Shown: positions 48,507 to 62,319 of the stretch, one piece after another | Layout of the letters: every line of letters starts with the position of its first letter | Numbering within the stretch: position 1 is the stretch's first letter | Source of the DNA: Carettochelys insculpta | Lineage: Eukaryota > Chordata > Testudines > Carettochelyidae | Reading direction: 5' to 3' | NCBI RefSeq assembly: GCF_033958435.1 | Contig: NC_134142.1 | Coordinates: 102,123,001-102,187,000, forward strand | DNA: 64,000 bases | The notes under the pieces: model-generated | The model's database searches: none | Told to the model about the DNA's origin: nothing | What the model saw: the letters and a program-made list of their open reading frames with translations, nothing else | Position numbers and translations under genes: made by a program

Positions 48507-50100
48507 TGAGAATCACTCTTGGAGAAAGGTGCGAATTTTATGAACTCACACATACAGTTCCCTGTGCAGCTCAAGACAGTATGATTATGGGTTTATACTC
48601 CAGATGGGGTACATGCCTTAGGAAGTGAGAGATGCCGTAGCTGAAGTCTTTCCATGCAGAGGCTAGTTACAGAACTTGCCTATATGTAGCTGCGGCTAGG
48701 TGTGTCCCCTCTGTATGTTTGCTGATGAAAGTGCAGGCTGGATAGAGCCTAGCAGCTTGTGACAGCAGTACATTGGAAAAGGATACCCAGTCTAGTGGGT
48801 CTGGGGGCTCAGTGGTACTGCAGTTCCAGGCGGTAGCCTGGAGGGAATATGCCACACTCGTATTTACTCTTACTTTTTAGTTGATAGTCTTATCCAGCAG
48901 CATGAGTCACATCCAGCCTTAAATATTAGTATAAAAATGGAATTTTGGGTTCGTACACCTACATGAAGTCACAGTTGAAGACAGTTTGCTGGACCAGACC
49001 CTTAATTATTCAAATCTATTTAGAGACCATTGGAAGTTAAGGAAAGCCATTTCATGTTTAATTCTTTTTTGCTAAAGAATTTTTAAAAACTTAAAATAAA
49101 ACAAAAGAGTAGCTTGACTTATTTTATTGATGAGTAGTCACAAAACTATATGGACATATTCAGAGTGCTTACTTCCAAATTTCAGCCAGCAAAAGACTTT
49201 TATATAGCCGAATGACAGATCCTGAAAAGGTGAAGACTTCAAGATTAGTAGCTCCTATTATTTTGTTGTGTGACAGGCTACTAGCTGACCCAGATTTAGA
49301 GCTGCTATTCTGTTACTGCTTGTAGTTTTATCATTTTCAGTTTGCTAAAATGATAATGCTTAAGTTACTGCAAATAAGTTAGGAAAATACAGTTCTTATA
49401 ATCAAGTCTTATCATAGACAAGAATAGTAAGCTTCGGTCTGATCATATTTGGATGGCAGATCTCCAAGATGAGTGGGGTCTTCTCTTCCATCCAAGTTGC
49501 TAGTAAGCCAAAGCCTAAGGTGGTGGTGTTCTGTCCGTTACTTTCTAATGAACAAGACAAAAATCATTTGCATTTATTTGAGATTCCCATGCAAATGTTC
49601 CCAGTATTAGAGATGTTAGCTCCAGAGAGCTGGCCAACTTCCAACTCAAGTAATTATGTTTTGTTTATCTGTATTCTCCTGATCTCCTTCGTCATTTTCC
49701 GTCTTAAATATTTGTTTAGCATTGCTCTGTGTGTTAAACAGTGGTCAAATTCTTTCCATATTAGATGAAGTAATTCCTTTTTGTGTGTCTCCCACACGTG
49801 TGTTCACCTTTTTTCCATTTTAGGGAAAACAATTACTATTTTCTTTTTCATGTGTATGCACATATACACATGTACATACAGTTTTAGGAAGTGATTCAGG
49901 AAGGTTTATGCTGGAAAGGCTGCATATAAACGTAAGCTGCTATTAGTTGAAAAAGCAGCTAATACTAATGCTACAATGGTAGCAACCCTAAGTAAAATAG
50001 GAGTTATTTTGTAATTCTTTTTCCTAATGTAATATGTGTTCATTTTTTAAAGTTATTCTGTAGATTTCTTTAATAGAAGTTGCCATTTTGGAATATATAA

Positions 50101-50274
<174 letters not shown>

Positions 50275-50515
50275 TAACTTCAATACTGTCAATGCTATTA
50301 ATACTTAATGAAAGATACAGACGTACTTTTTCCGCATTCTGAGGTCATTCCACTTGGCTTCTAGTACTTACCCCTCTCTTATGGGACTTATGTCCTCATC
50401 ACTGCTGATTAGAAAATGATGGAGAAATTTGCATTTTAATTTTTCCTAAGATATTTTCTTCCCCCTTTTTTGTGGGAAGAAGGATTCTTTCGAAGATGGG
50501 GTTTACTTTTAAAAG

Positions 50516-50676
50516 AGCAGTGTCTACACTGGTTTGCCTCTTTTGAAAGAGGCTATTTCAAAATAAGAATTTGCAAATGAGATGTCAGGTATGCAAATTT
50601 GTACCTCATATGCATTTTTTGATTTTCCTCATTTGCATACCTCTTTCGAAAGAGGAATGCAAGTGTAGACACAGCC
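50516..50676. mobile_element. Short foldback MITE, TCTTTCGAAAGAGG arms
   Basis: The left end AGCAGTGTCTACACTGG and the right end 'aagtgtagacacagcct' are inverted copies, 161 bases apart. Inner arms pair 'cctcttttgaaagagg' with 'cctctttcgaaagagg', and 'gtatgcaaatttgtacc' lies near the centre. Flanking triplets do not match, so no target duplication is shown. Confidence 0.75.
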
Positions 50677-50699
50677 TTTGTGTTTGTTGTAGAACTGTG

Positions 50700-51050
50700 T
50701 GAGGGAGCAAGCAGTCCCAGGCCTGCTGATAAGGCGGAGCAAAGGGCGTAGTTGCCCTGGGGTCCAGCCTTTCAAAGGGGCCTGGAGCTCTAGCTGCTGC
50801 TGAAGTAGTAGCAGTGGCAGCGGATATGCTCCACGCCCCTTTGAAGCGCCGGTGCAGGTCCACCATGCTGCGTGGCTGTGGAGGGGACCACAGTCCCTGG
50901 TGGTGCTAAGGGTGACTGCCCATGGCCCTACCCCTTCTGCCCTTGGCTCCACCCCTTCAGGGGCGCAGAGCCTGGCCCTTCTCCCACTTTGCCGTGGGGC
51001 CTGTAGTGGCTGGCTCCACTGGATAGTGCACTGGTTGCAGTGTGATCCTG
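50700..51050. repeat. GC-rich dispersed repeat
   Basis: A GC-rich insertion directly after the MITE, with 'ggcggagcaaagggcgtag', 'ggtccagcctttcaaaggg' and, inverted, 'gcccctttgaagcgcc'. Open frames occur on both strands without conservation. Class unknown. Confidence 0.45.
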
Positions 51051-51424
51051 CCACTTTTTATAGGCAGAAATCTCTCTGCCAGAAACTGGCTTTCAGTTCT
51101 GTTTTGTTCCATTTTCTCAGAAATAGCTGGAAGAGTAGAGCTTGATGAGTAGACTTTTGTAGAGTGAATTAATGACATTTTCTTAGTCGCTTACTTCACA
51201 GTTTGTGAAAGGGAGTTGTTATTGTGTGGGAGAGCACAAAGCTTAAGGACGTTGTAATGATGCCATTATGGTGGCACACATCGCTTTTGATGAGCTGTAA
51301 GAATAAATTTTATCTTTTATTTAATTAGTCAAAGATATCTCATGTAATAAGTATTCATAACTTTATTCATAGTCCATTGCAGAATCTCATGTTAAGTGTT
51401 TAGGTTTAGTCATGCTCCTATAGG

Positions 51425-51426
<2 letters not shown>

Positions 51427-51457
<31 letters not shown>
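51427..51457 (+). repeat. (TC)n microsatellite
   Basis: About 15 uninterrupted TC units followed by a T run, upstream of the next STK33 exon. Confidence 0.95.
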
Positions 51458-51463
<6 letters not shown>

Positions 51464-51955
51464 AAAGCCGTTAGTATCTGGAATAAAGAACTCTTAGAAC
51501 AACCTACGAAATATTTTTTTTTTATTTATTGTACATGTTCTTGAAAATTTGAGAGTTTGAATATTGTAAGCCCTTGATATAATGGACTAATGGAGAGGAG
51601 GGGGGTGTCTGTTAAAACAGAGAGTCTGTTGCATCCGCGGGTTTACTCTTCTTCCTCGCTCCTCTTGACTCCAGCTCCCCTGTGCTCCACAGCTCCCCGG
51701 TGACTCCTGCATGTCCCAGCAGTGCTCCAACTTGAGAGCAGTGGCTTTTTCTGCCCTGAGAGCATTGGCTCCTCTGGCTCTGAGCCACCTGGCTGCGGTG
51801 ATCCTATATTCTTTGGCGGGGGGATGGTGGACGTCTGTTATTAGCAATGTCTGGCAAATTGGGGTCCTCTGTATCGAGGGTTTACTGTATTTTGAGTACT
51901 AAAACAATCTTCTGTATAAGGGAAAATCACTATTTTGTATCTTTATTAATATTAG

Positions 51956-53347
<1,392 letters not shown>

Positions 53348-53449
53348 TAGGGTGAATTCTCATACGTTGAAAACGTAATTACTATTAATTTCAATGAGAA
53401 AAAATTTTACGTGTTTCTGAGCCCCAAAATGTACACCCATTTACGCTAA

Positions 53450-53880
53450 AACAACACCAAGTTCCATTAAATCCGGTGCAAGGGGGCGGGCAGGGCAGAG
53501 CAGGGCATGGGGAGGCAGCCCGGCCTGAGCGCAGCTTAGGTTAAGTGGGGAGGGGGCGCTGCCAGGGCTGGCCGCATGGGGAGCTAGGCAGGCACAGGGG
53601 GCCCCCAGCTGGCGAGAGGTGATGCCTCTCTTGTGTGGGGCTACACGGCGGAGAAGCCCCGCTGGCGGCAGTCGAGGTGGCAGTGGCGGGCAGTCCAGGC
53701 GCTAAATGGGAGGGGGCGCCACAGATGGCAAGCGATGCCCGAGGCAGAGCTGTGCAGGGCGGGTGGCAGTGGCCTTCTAGCTGCCCAGGGGGTGAGTGGC
53801 AGCAGTGGGGCTGGGATGGGCTGCGTGCCCAGCAACACGTCTCGCAGAACGGTGTGATCTACTGCTGGGACTCGTAAATG
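53450..53880. repeat. GC-rich repeat or insertion
   Basis: GC-rich text with 'gggggcgggcagggcagagc' and open frames in overlapping phases. No conserved protein. It begins about 200 bases after the HRD exon. Confidence 0.45.
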
Positions 53881-54414
53881 CGAAGAAATGCCTCATAAGC
53901 TGAAGTAGGGGTATTAAATGAAACTCATCATAAAGTTGAATTCTCGTAGCTCAAATGGGTGTATCTTGGGGTATGACTGTAATGGTTTAGATGCCCAGGT
54001 ATCAGTCAAGCCCCCGGTAATGCCTGTCTGTAGCTTTTGAATAGAACACCGTATCATGTTGTTAAGAACACAAAGAAACCTATCCAGTCTAATGTGGGTA
54101 GTATTGAAATGAAGCATGTTGGAAGCTAAGTGTCGCTGCTGAAAGAGACTTTTTGGAGTTGGGAAGTCAAATATGAGTTGTATACTTTTAGGTCAGTTGA
54201 AAAAAAAAAAAAACCCTCCAAAAGTCTATCTTAATCTAGATCTACCTTAGATCTACCTTCCAATTTTTTAGCTACAATAAGTTAGCAGCAATTCTAAGTT
54301 ATAATTTTAAAATTATGCCCATCACCTATTTAATGTAAATGTATTAACTGTTTAGAAAAAAAGCACATCTAGACTCTTTCACTTAAATATAAAGTAAACT
54401 CTTTTGTATCTGAA

Positions 54415-54655
54415 TAAAAAAGCGGTAAAGTAGCACTTCAAAGACTAACAAAATAATTTATTAGGTGAGCTTTCGTGGGACAGACCCACTTCTTCAGACC
54501 ATAGCCATGCCAGAACAGACTCAATAGTTCTGGTATGGCTATGGTCTGAAGAAGTGGGTCTGTCCCACGAAAGCTCACCTAATAAATTATTTTGTTAGTC
54601 TTTAAAGTGCTACTTTACTGCTTTTTTGTTTTGATAGTATATAGACTAGCACGGC
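54415..54655. repeat. Inverted pair of Penelope-type 3' ends
   Basis: The left arm (about 54420-54525) and right arm (about 54530-54630) are reverse complements with few mismatches over about 100 bases, e.g. 'ttattaggtgagctttcgtg' versus 'cacgaaagctcacctaataa'. The right arm matches 32935-33085 and continues to 'tatagactagcacggct' at the same end. The mirrored arrangement is consistent with a foldback copy. Confidence 0.85.
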
Positions 54656-54799
54656 TTTCTCTCTGTTACTAATCTTTCATATCTGGCAACACTGGGGCCT
54701 GGAGGTTGCCGGTTATGCAGATATTCTGGTTAATTGAGAGTAGCTGGGGGGGAGGCACAGGCAGGGGTCAGTGCCCATCTCAATAAGACAGTTCAGCTC

Positions 54800-55240
54800 C
54801 TCCTGCCCTGCAGCACTGGCTCCCCTAAACCTACAAGACGCCTACTTTCACATTGCCGTCCAGCCAGTGCACAGGTGCTTTCTTTGGTTTACAGTGGAGC
54901 CCCACCATTATCAGTACTAGGTCCTCCCATTCAGGCTGTCCACCACACCCAGAGTGTTTTTCAAGACTTTGGTGGTTGTGGCCACACACCTGTGCCTACA
55001 CGGGGTCATCTTCTCCTATCTGGACAATTGCCTTCTAAAGGGACCGTCGTTCACCGAGGCCCTTCACGTGGTGTGGGTCACCACGGACCTCTTGTTCAGC
55101 CTTGGCTTCCATATATACTATGAGAAGTCCACACTTCAGCCCATGCAGGCTGTAGAGTTCATCAGAGCTCACATGAACACTACCACCGACAGGGCCACAC
55201 TGGTTTCAGGCCCTGCATGATCTCATGCTGGTGGTACATC
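54800..55240 (+). pseudogene. DIRS reverse transcriptase fragment
   Basis: One frame with a single internal TAG reads 'LNLQDAYFHIAVQPVHRCFL', 'VLPFRLSTTPRVFFKTL', then 'HGVIFSYLDNCLLKG'. Motif A retains the aspartate of LQDAYFHI. Motif C reads YLDN instead of YLDD, removing one catalytic aspartate. The fingers domain upstream is missing. Confidence 0.85.
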
Positions 55241-55454
55241 TGTTCCTCACCACCACCATGCATGCCTGACTCAAGCTGCTGGGGCATATGGCCACTACCA
55301 CATATGTGGTCAAATGGCCAGACTTTGTGTGCACTGTCTTCAGTCGTGGCTGGCTATGTGCTATACTGTGGCCAGTGACCCACTGTCCAAAATCATGGCC
55401 TTCTGCCATGCGTTCTGGGCTCTTTCCAGTGGTGAACATGTCCAGGCAATGTTC

Positions 55455-55700
55455 TCACCCTTACTACAGATGCCTCCCTTATGGACGGGGGGACCCATCT
55501 GGGCTCTTGCACCATTCAGGGCAAATGGTCCTTCAATGAACAGGCACTCCACATCAACCTCCTGGAGCTTTGGGTGGTCTGTTATGCTTGCAAGCACTTT
55601 CAGATCCACCTGGCAAATAAGTCAGTCAACGTCCTTGTGGACAACACCACCTGCATGTACTTTATCAACCATCAGGGCGGGGTTTGGTCTCTGTCCCTGA
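55455..55700 (+). pseudogene. DIRS RNase H domain
   Basis: The frame reads 'TTDASLMDGGTHLGSC' (first catalytic Asp), 'ALHINLLELWVVCYACKHF' (catalytic Glu) and 'VNVLVDNTTCMYFINHQGG' (second Asp in VDNTT). The three acidic residues expected for catalysis are all visible. It is the best-preserved section of this element; the frame runs on to 56260 but loses recognisable homology after about 55700. Confidence 0.85.
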
Positions 55701-56239
55701 GCAGAGGTCATAAAACTGCGGACCTGGTGCCTCTAGCATCACATCATCCCTACTGCTACATACTTCCCTGGGGTGCTAAATGTCATGGCAGATGCTCTCA
55801 GCTGTTCATTCAGCGGCCACCACAAGTGGGAAATCTATACTGCAGTTCTCAGTCTCAATCTCAGTTTCAACTTTGGGGCCACCTGAGTCAACAGGAAGTG
55901 TCACCAATATTGCGCCAGAGTGGGTCTGGGGAGACACCGCCTCGGGGATGTTTTCTCCATCAGGTGGGATGTACCCCTTCTTTATGTGTTTCCTGCCTTT
56001 CCCCTATTCACAAGCTTCTGGTCAAAGTCAGACTGAAGTGGGCCCACCTCATCTTGATAGCCCTGGCGTGGCCCAGACAAACCTGGTGTTGTTACCTGTA
56101 CTGGATGTCAGTGGCGGCTCCTTATTCCGTTCCTCCTCACTGCAACCTTCTGTCTCAGGACTTTAGCTGCATTCTTCACACTCATCCCATCAAACTGCAT
56201 CCCCATATGTGGCTTCTTCATGGTTGCAGAATGCCAAAA

Positions 56240-56835
56240 TCACATGCTCAGAAAGGGTAAATAGGGTTCTTGTTAACAGCAGATGGGAGTCCACGCGTAA
56301 GTCCTACCTCTGCAAATGGAAATGGTTCTCACTGGCTAGGCATCAGCCATCCTGTGTCTCCTCATACCGTGCCTCTTCCCATTCTTCTTGACTACCTGCT
56401 GCACCTTTGTGAGTCAGGCTCGGCCCTCAGCACTGTCCATCTGCATGTCGCAGCATTTTCAGTTTTCCACCGGGTGAATGATGGGATCTCCTTCCTCACG
56501 CATCTTATCACCAAACGATTTCTGATGGGCCTGCAAAACAAGTACACCCTCCAGTCCATATCTGGATCTTAACCACGTCCTTAAGTACCTCACAAAACCA
56601 CCATTTGAACCGCTGGCAATGTGTTCCTGGCTTCATCTGTTGATGAAGATCTCATTCTTAGTCACCATCACGTCAGCCGGGAGAGCTTGGGGAGCTTTCC
56701 GGCCTTCATGGCTGAACCTCCTGATGTGGTGTTTACCGAGGACTGGGTCACCCTTCGCCCTCATCCCAAGTTTCTTCCTAGGGTTTCCTCTCCATTTCAC
56801 ATTAACATTCACTTACCAACATTTTTTCTAAAGGC
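56240..56835 (+). pseudogene. DIRS tyrosine recombinase, truncated
   Basis: Pieces in shifting frames: 'STRKSYLCKWKWFSLARHQ' (N-terminal SAM-like domain), 'DYLLHLCESGSALSTVHLHV' with 'AAFSVFHRVNDG', then 'LVTITSAGRAWG' (first catalytic Arg region, Arg-Arg changed to Gly-Arg) and 'LRPHPKFLPRVSSPFH'. The catalytic His-x-x-Arg and Tyr that should follow are absent from this copy. Confidence 0.8.
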
Positions 56836-56894
56836 CACATTCTGAATCTATGTAGATGACATGGCACAAATAGGAAGAAGGGGCTTTCTAAGTC

Positions 56895-57055
56895 AGGGGG
56901 TGTCCTTTCAAAAGGCACTGTCTGTACAGCCACATGTGTTCTGAAAGTGGTACTTTCAAATTGTGCGTAGCTTCCTTTATGCTAATGAGGTGCTGCATAT
57001 TCATGTCAGCACCTCATTAGCCTCATTATGCCCCTTCCAAAAGACCCAGCTAAAG
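56895..57055. mobile_element. MITE fragment related to 33455-33822
   Basis: It has 'tcctttcaaaaggcactgtc', 'tatgctaatgaggtgctgc' and 'atattcatgtcagcacctc', the same inner arm text as 33455-33822, but without clean termini. Confidence 0.65.
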
Positions 57056-58104
57056 ACATACACTCTTATAGGCATTTCAGCAACATTCGAACTCTGTTTA
57101 AGGTGGTTCAGAGCCAAGAGTCACCAAAGCATCTTTAAATGCATCTTCTGAAGTCTTGCATGGAGATTCTTATATGGATATGAATGCACAACAGGGCTTC
57201 AGAGATTAATTTTAGAGGCTTTTAGAATTTTTTGCCTACAAAAGGTGCAAAGGGAAATAAAGATATCATTCAGAGTGATACAGTCCCTCAGCTGACAGGC
57301 TTAGCCACATGAAGCCCATGTAATGTAAGAACCTTCCTTCACAATCCAGATACTAGTTCATCCTTTCGAAATCACTTTTTAAGTGTTATCTTTAATTCTC
57401 CAGTCTCATTCTTGGGCCGAAAGTGGCTCCAGGTGGTGATCCTGTGGTAGGTAAATACTGCTAATTTTAGGGAAGACGAAACCTTTCTGCCTTACATACC
57501 TTCTGTTCCCTGTAATTTTCCCTACTCTTCACTATATCTCAAATGTCTCCCCTTAGGGGAGAGGTCAGGATATAGAATGGAAAACAGTTCATTACCAGAT
57601 GGTCCCCTTTCTGATACAGACCTATCCCATTGAATTATTTTTCTAATGGGCTCTTGTGGGCCCCAAAGTTGTATACAGACATTACTATCACAAGTCTTAC
57701 ATCCATCAACCAGTTCAAATTCAGCATTTCAGTACACCTTTGGAAGTGCTTGTTTTCCAAGATCCTAGCTAGTGCCCCATCCTTGCAACACGCTGCTGTG
57801 AGGGGAGTTCAAGCCTTCATACTCTGGATTCCTAGGAATCTTTTGTGCTAGTGGAGTTCAGCTACTTCTAACATCTGGTCCATATGCACACATACACCTT
57901 TCCTCTCTTGTAGACACAAACGTGCATGCGCGCACACGCACACTGTGACTGTTCACTCTGTCAAATTTATGCTGTTTATATTTAATCGTATTAAGCAAAG
58001 GAAGCTATAAACACAGTGTCCCTCACTAATTTACCCTTCCTTTGGGAGTCCTTGGGAGATCATTTTATTCTGGTAAAAAGTCTCAGGGAGTGGCCATTTT
58101 AGTC
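57056..58104. other. Intron, moderately AT-rich
   Basis: Contains a CA/CG-rich run near 57905-57945 ('catgcgcgcacacgcacact'). No gene seen. Confidence 0.45.
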
Positions 58105-58250
58105 CATAGCTTCACAAATAACAAGCAGTCCTGTGGCACCTTGGAGACTACCAAATTATTAGGTCACAATCTTTGGTGGGTAAAACCCACTCCCAAACGT
58201 ATGATACAATAAATCTGTTAGTCTCTAAGGTGCCATAGGACAGCTTGTTG
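58105..58250. repeat. Inverted pair related to Penelope-type 3' ends
   Basis: 'caagcagtcctgtggcacct' with 'ggagactacc' on one side faces 'gttagtctctaaggtgccat' with 'aggacagcttgttgtttgtg' on the other, an inverted arrangement of the same short repeat. Confidence 0.6.
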
Positions 58251-58769
58251 TTTGTGTTTTGGCAGACAAGGTCTTTCATACTATTACCTATTCTGGCCTT
58301 ACAGCCATGTCCCTTACTTCATTTGGGTGCAAGATGGCTCTCTCCCAGCTCCCCTGCTCTGAGTCCCTTTATGGATAACTTCTGGGATCACTTGCTTCAT
58401 TTGTTCTGCCTTCTGTTGTTTTCTTAACCCATCTCCCTTCAGACAGATGGAGGGAAGTGTCTTCTCTGTGCTACAACAGAGCCATTATTCCAAGATTTTT
58501 TTACTTTGAATAGGTGATAGTTGAGTAGTGATCATCCCCCATTGTCTTTGGCCTGGCAGAGACAGGACACAGTTTGCTAATTCTTGGTGGGTCCACATCC
58601 ATGTAGGCTATCCATGATACAGTATTTAATGATATAATTTCATACAATTATCCACAATTCAGAATAGTACAGACAGATCACTCAAATCATCACACTTACC
58701 TGAAGGTTGAAGGACGTGGCCAGTTCCTAAAGTTTGTTGGACAAGTCTGAACTGCTTCCAGTACAGGGG

Positions 58770-58915
58770 TCAAGCAACTTTTTGGAAGCAGAGTGCCAAA
58801 ATTTGACCTTTTGGCTTCTGTGTACAGCCGAAGTGCCAGTGGTACTTTTTAAAGTCAATAATAGTCTTACTTACAACAGGTTCTTTAATAAATAAATAAA
58901 GCGCTATGTCAGATT
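58770..58915 (+). repeat. Dispersed repeat, related to 46640-46790
   Basis: It contains 'tttggcttctgtgtacagcc' and 'gtggtactttttaaagtcaa', matching the reverse complement of 46640-46790. Confidence 0.65.
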
Positions 58916-59224
58916 TCATTTTAATCACAGAAAATGAGGAGACTTTTGGTGAGCTTATCATGGAAAACTAGCATACCTGCTCATAACACAGGAAAAAGGG
59001 TAGTGAAAAGAAACTAAAATGCAACAAATTTAAAAATGATCAAAAATGAGTCTTTACACAATCTGTACTTCACCTTTGGAACCCCGTCAGTAGGTGACAC
59101 TGAGGCCAAGACCTTAACCCGAACATCCACAGTTCCATCAGACAAGAGCCATGTTTAAGGGCTAGCTGCATCTCTCCTGCTCTTGATCTGAGTGCACCCC
59201 TCAGTCTCAGGTCTCAGCAGGGCT

Positions 59225-59720
59225 TTACCTTGACTGGTGTGGAACTGAAATATTCTCCTTCTCTTAGACCGGGCCCTGTGCTTCAGCACCCTGCCTCTGG
59301 TGGGGGGGGTCCAACCCCAACCCCATGCTGTGGTGGGGGCCTACATGATAGGGGCTCTGGCCTTAGCCCTGCAGTCCGGGGGGAAACAGCTGTAGCCCCA
59401 TGCTCCAGTGGGGGATTGGGATTCAGCCCCGTGCCCTGGTGGGTGATGGGAGAGGCCCTGTGCTCCAGCGGGATGTGTGTGGCTCCAAGCTCTGGCTGCA
59501 TGTTCCAGCATGGGGTCTGGCAGGGAAGAGGGGGCAGCTACAGCCCTGCACTCCATCGGGGGTGCCAACTTCACGCCAGCCCTGTTCCACGGCCATGGTC
59601 CTGCAGCATGAGCTCTGTGGCAGGGGCCCCATTCTCCTGCCTCCTCCCATCCTTCATGGGGAAGGAGGGCCAGGGAGGAGCCACCACAGTGTGTCACTCA
59701 AAATTGGCTCTAGCACTCGT
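59225..59720. repeat. GC-rich degenerate repeat block
   Basis: Phrases such as 'ccctgtgctccagcgggat' and 'gccccatgctccagtggggg' recur at short spacing. Long frames are open in several phases on both strands with no conserved domain. Similar in style to 45300-45960. Confidence 0.55.
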
Positions 59721-61503
59721 GCTGGGGTTGCTGACCCCTGTTCTAGTATTTCCAGGAAAAGAGATGTAGTCCAAATATATCTGACTGGGAGAAAGGTCAC
59801 TCAGAGAAAAGAAATGATCAAGTAACAGATTTTCCCTTTGTGGTTGTATAGTATTGGGTAAGGCCCATAAAGATGGTAGAGAAGGTATGCAGAAAAAGAG
59901 AAACTACTGCACTTTTAAAAACATTTTTTAAAGTTGTAGTGTAAATTCTGTGCTATACCATCACATCCTGGCGTGCAGAGGTGACGATCTTTCCATGGTC
60001 CAGCACATCTCTTCTCTGGGACATGCATCATGTCCCCAGTACCCAAAAGCAACCTTCCCCATTATGGTTGTGCTGGGATAGAAGGGATTTTTTGCACCCT
60101 CTCCCCACAGAAAACCCTTCCAGAGGGTTTGATCCCTATTTGTCATTTGTGTACGTCAGAAATATGTGTAAGGAACGAAAGATACAGTGTACAATAATCT
60201 TACCTTTCAGTATGTAATGTAAAGTTGGGAAAATTATTCCCATTGTTAAACACTAGTGAAATGAGAAAAGAGCGAACAGCTAAGTTTAAAGAAATAAAAG
60301 GAAATGCATTTTTAAAAAACTTGCTCACTGCAAACTTCTCATGAGATACACCTCTCATTTCCATGAGAGTCCAAAGTGGTTAACAGATATCAGTATAACC
60401 TCAAATGTACTTCAGAGTCACAAAACCATATACTGCATTTTATGTGCTCAAATAATAGTGAATTTCACTTTAATATTAGACAGAGTTTCTAAAGCGTGTC
60501 CCTTTTTTTTTAACCTACTCAGAATAACCAGCTTCATATAGAACAAATATCTTACTTGGTATTTAAAGAATAAATAAACAAAAATGGTGTGTGTCGGCGG
60601 GGGGGAGGTTTCAGATCAAATTCCTGAGTGTCTGTCTTCACTTCTTGGTTCAAGGGAGGAGGTGCTGGGATCCCACTCTGAAGTCTGGATGTGGCCAGCA
60701 GAAATGCCTGTAATACTTACTTTTCCACCCCTTGCCTTTTTCATTGAAGAGCCAGCATGTGAGGCCAAGGGCGCCAGTGGTGACCTACTAGGCAGGCACA
60801 AACATGTTGAGTGCAGTGCAGAATGTGTTAAGTAAAGCAGAATGCAGTGGACCCATGCTTCTGACCAGCCAAGCGATTGTTTGTGAAGAGCTGCAGAAGA
60901 ATCTTCTCACCCTCTTTTCTCTGATTCAGGCAGCTGATGCATGCTTTCCACATCTCTTTGCCCTTGCTGCTGCTGCTCCCTTCTCCTTCTCAACTCTCCT
61001 ATTGCTGGCACGGAACAGGCAGTCATTGTGAGGGGTTGGCCCACATGGGAGCATGCTCTAGTCACTGCTAGAGTAAGGAGTTATTTTCTGCATTAGTCCA
61101 AAATCCATGTGGCTCTTTATAAACAGCTCTCCAATTTGCCAGAAGTTTGGTTTTGCTTCACTTGACTTCCCCTACCATGGACTGTATTTGTTTACTGCCT
61201 CTACTATCTGTAGTTGATTTCAAGTGAGCCTCCTAGCCTTGCCTGTCAACAAACAAAAGCAAAATGATTAACAGGAATTTGCCCATTGGCCTTGGTGCAT
61301 TTCATGTTCGTGAGCTCTTAGTCTGAGGTTGTCTTGAATATCAGGAAAAAACCTGATCTTATGCTTAGACAGTGGAACAAGTTGCCCAGCAAGGTAGTTA
61401 TGGAACAAATATTAACTGTGTTTGGTATAATACACCAGACATGTAGAAAAGAATAAGGTGGAGTCCTTCCTGTTTGAGGTGGGAGATTGAATGAGGTCGA
61501 TTG
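59721..61503. other. Intron, no recognised feature
   Basis: AT-rich sequence with a moderate-GC section at 60580-61030; nothing recognisable. It abuts the palindromic MITE. Confidence 0.45.
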
Positions 61504-61939
61504 GGCTACGTCTACACGTGCCCCAAACTTCGAAATGGCCATGCAAATGGCCATTTCGAAGTTTACTAATGAAGCGCTGAAATGCATATTCAGCGCTTCA
61601 TTAGCATGCGGGCGGCAGCGGCGCTTCGAAATTGACGAGCCTTGCCGCCGCGCGGCGCGTCCAGACGGGGCTCCTTTTCGAAAGGACGCCACCTTCTTCG
61701 AAGTCCCCTTGTTCCCATGAGCTCACGGGAATAAGGGGACTTCGAAGAAGGTGGCGTCCTTTCGAAAAGGAGCCCCGTCTGGACGCGCCGCGCGGCGGCA
61801 AGGCTCGTCAATTTCGAAGCGCCGCTGCCGCCCGCATGCTAATGAAGCGCTGAATATGCATTTCAGCGCTTCATTAGTAAACTTCGAAATGGCCATTTGC
61901 ATGGCCATTTCGAAGTTTGGGGCACGTGTAGACACAGCC
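61504..61939. mobile_element. Near-perfect palindromic MITE (436 bp)
   Basis: The left end GGCTACGTCTACACGTGCCCC and the right end 'ggggcacgtgtagacacagcc' are inverted copies, and nearly every base between them pairs. The centre is GAGCTC at 61719-61724. Arms contain TTCGAAATGGCCAT, ATGCTAATGAAGCGCTG and a CpG-rich 'ccgccgcgcggcg' section. The direct triplet TTG flanks it (61501-61503 and 61940-61942). It ends 134 bases before the DFG exon. Non-coding: the apparent Arg/Ala-rich proteins repeat on both strands because the DNA is palindromic. Confidence 0.95.
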
Positions 61940-62073
61940 TTGATGTGTCAAGTCAAACTCCATTATCTTTGAATACAGCAGTTTTGCTACAACCAATGAT
62001 ATGTATGCTGGACAGAAGAACTTCAGCATTGTGTTAGTAGAGACAGTTTCACTATTTGTGTTGTTTCTTGTAG

Positions 62074-62184
<111 letters not shown>

Positions 62185-62319
62185 TGAATGTTTCTTTATC
62201 GTTATCACATGAAGAAATATAAATTATAAATCTCCATTTTCTTTCTTGCTCACAAGTAGCCATGAAGAAGTGCCTATTTCTAACCTCCTGCTGTCAGGAA
62301 CTTCCCCTTCCTTCATAGC

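Larger units (their letters stand above)
54750..56840 (+). mobile_element. DIRS-like retroelement with RT, RNase H and tyrosine recombinase
   Basis: The order is RT (54800-55230), RNase H (55455-55700) and a phage-integrase-type tyrosine recombinase (56240-56835), which is the DIRS arrangement and distinguishes it from LTR or LINE elements. Frameshifts and a TAG stop within the RT (about 54917) make it inactive. The recombinase is truncated near 56840, before its C-terminal His/Arg/Tyr section. No terminal repeats were located at its edges. Confidence 0.85.

Noticed and set aside
57905..57945. Possible Z-DNA or regulatory element in a CA/CG run
   Set aside because: A short, imperfect alternating purine-pyrimidine run in intron DNA, with no further support.
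61590..61853. Arg/Ala-rich proteins on both strands
   Set aside because: The same protein appears on the two strands because the DNA is a near-perfect palindrome; it is not a gene. The same applies to 63408-63728 and 23294-23555.
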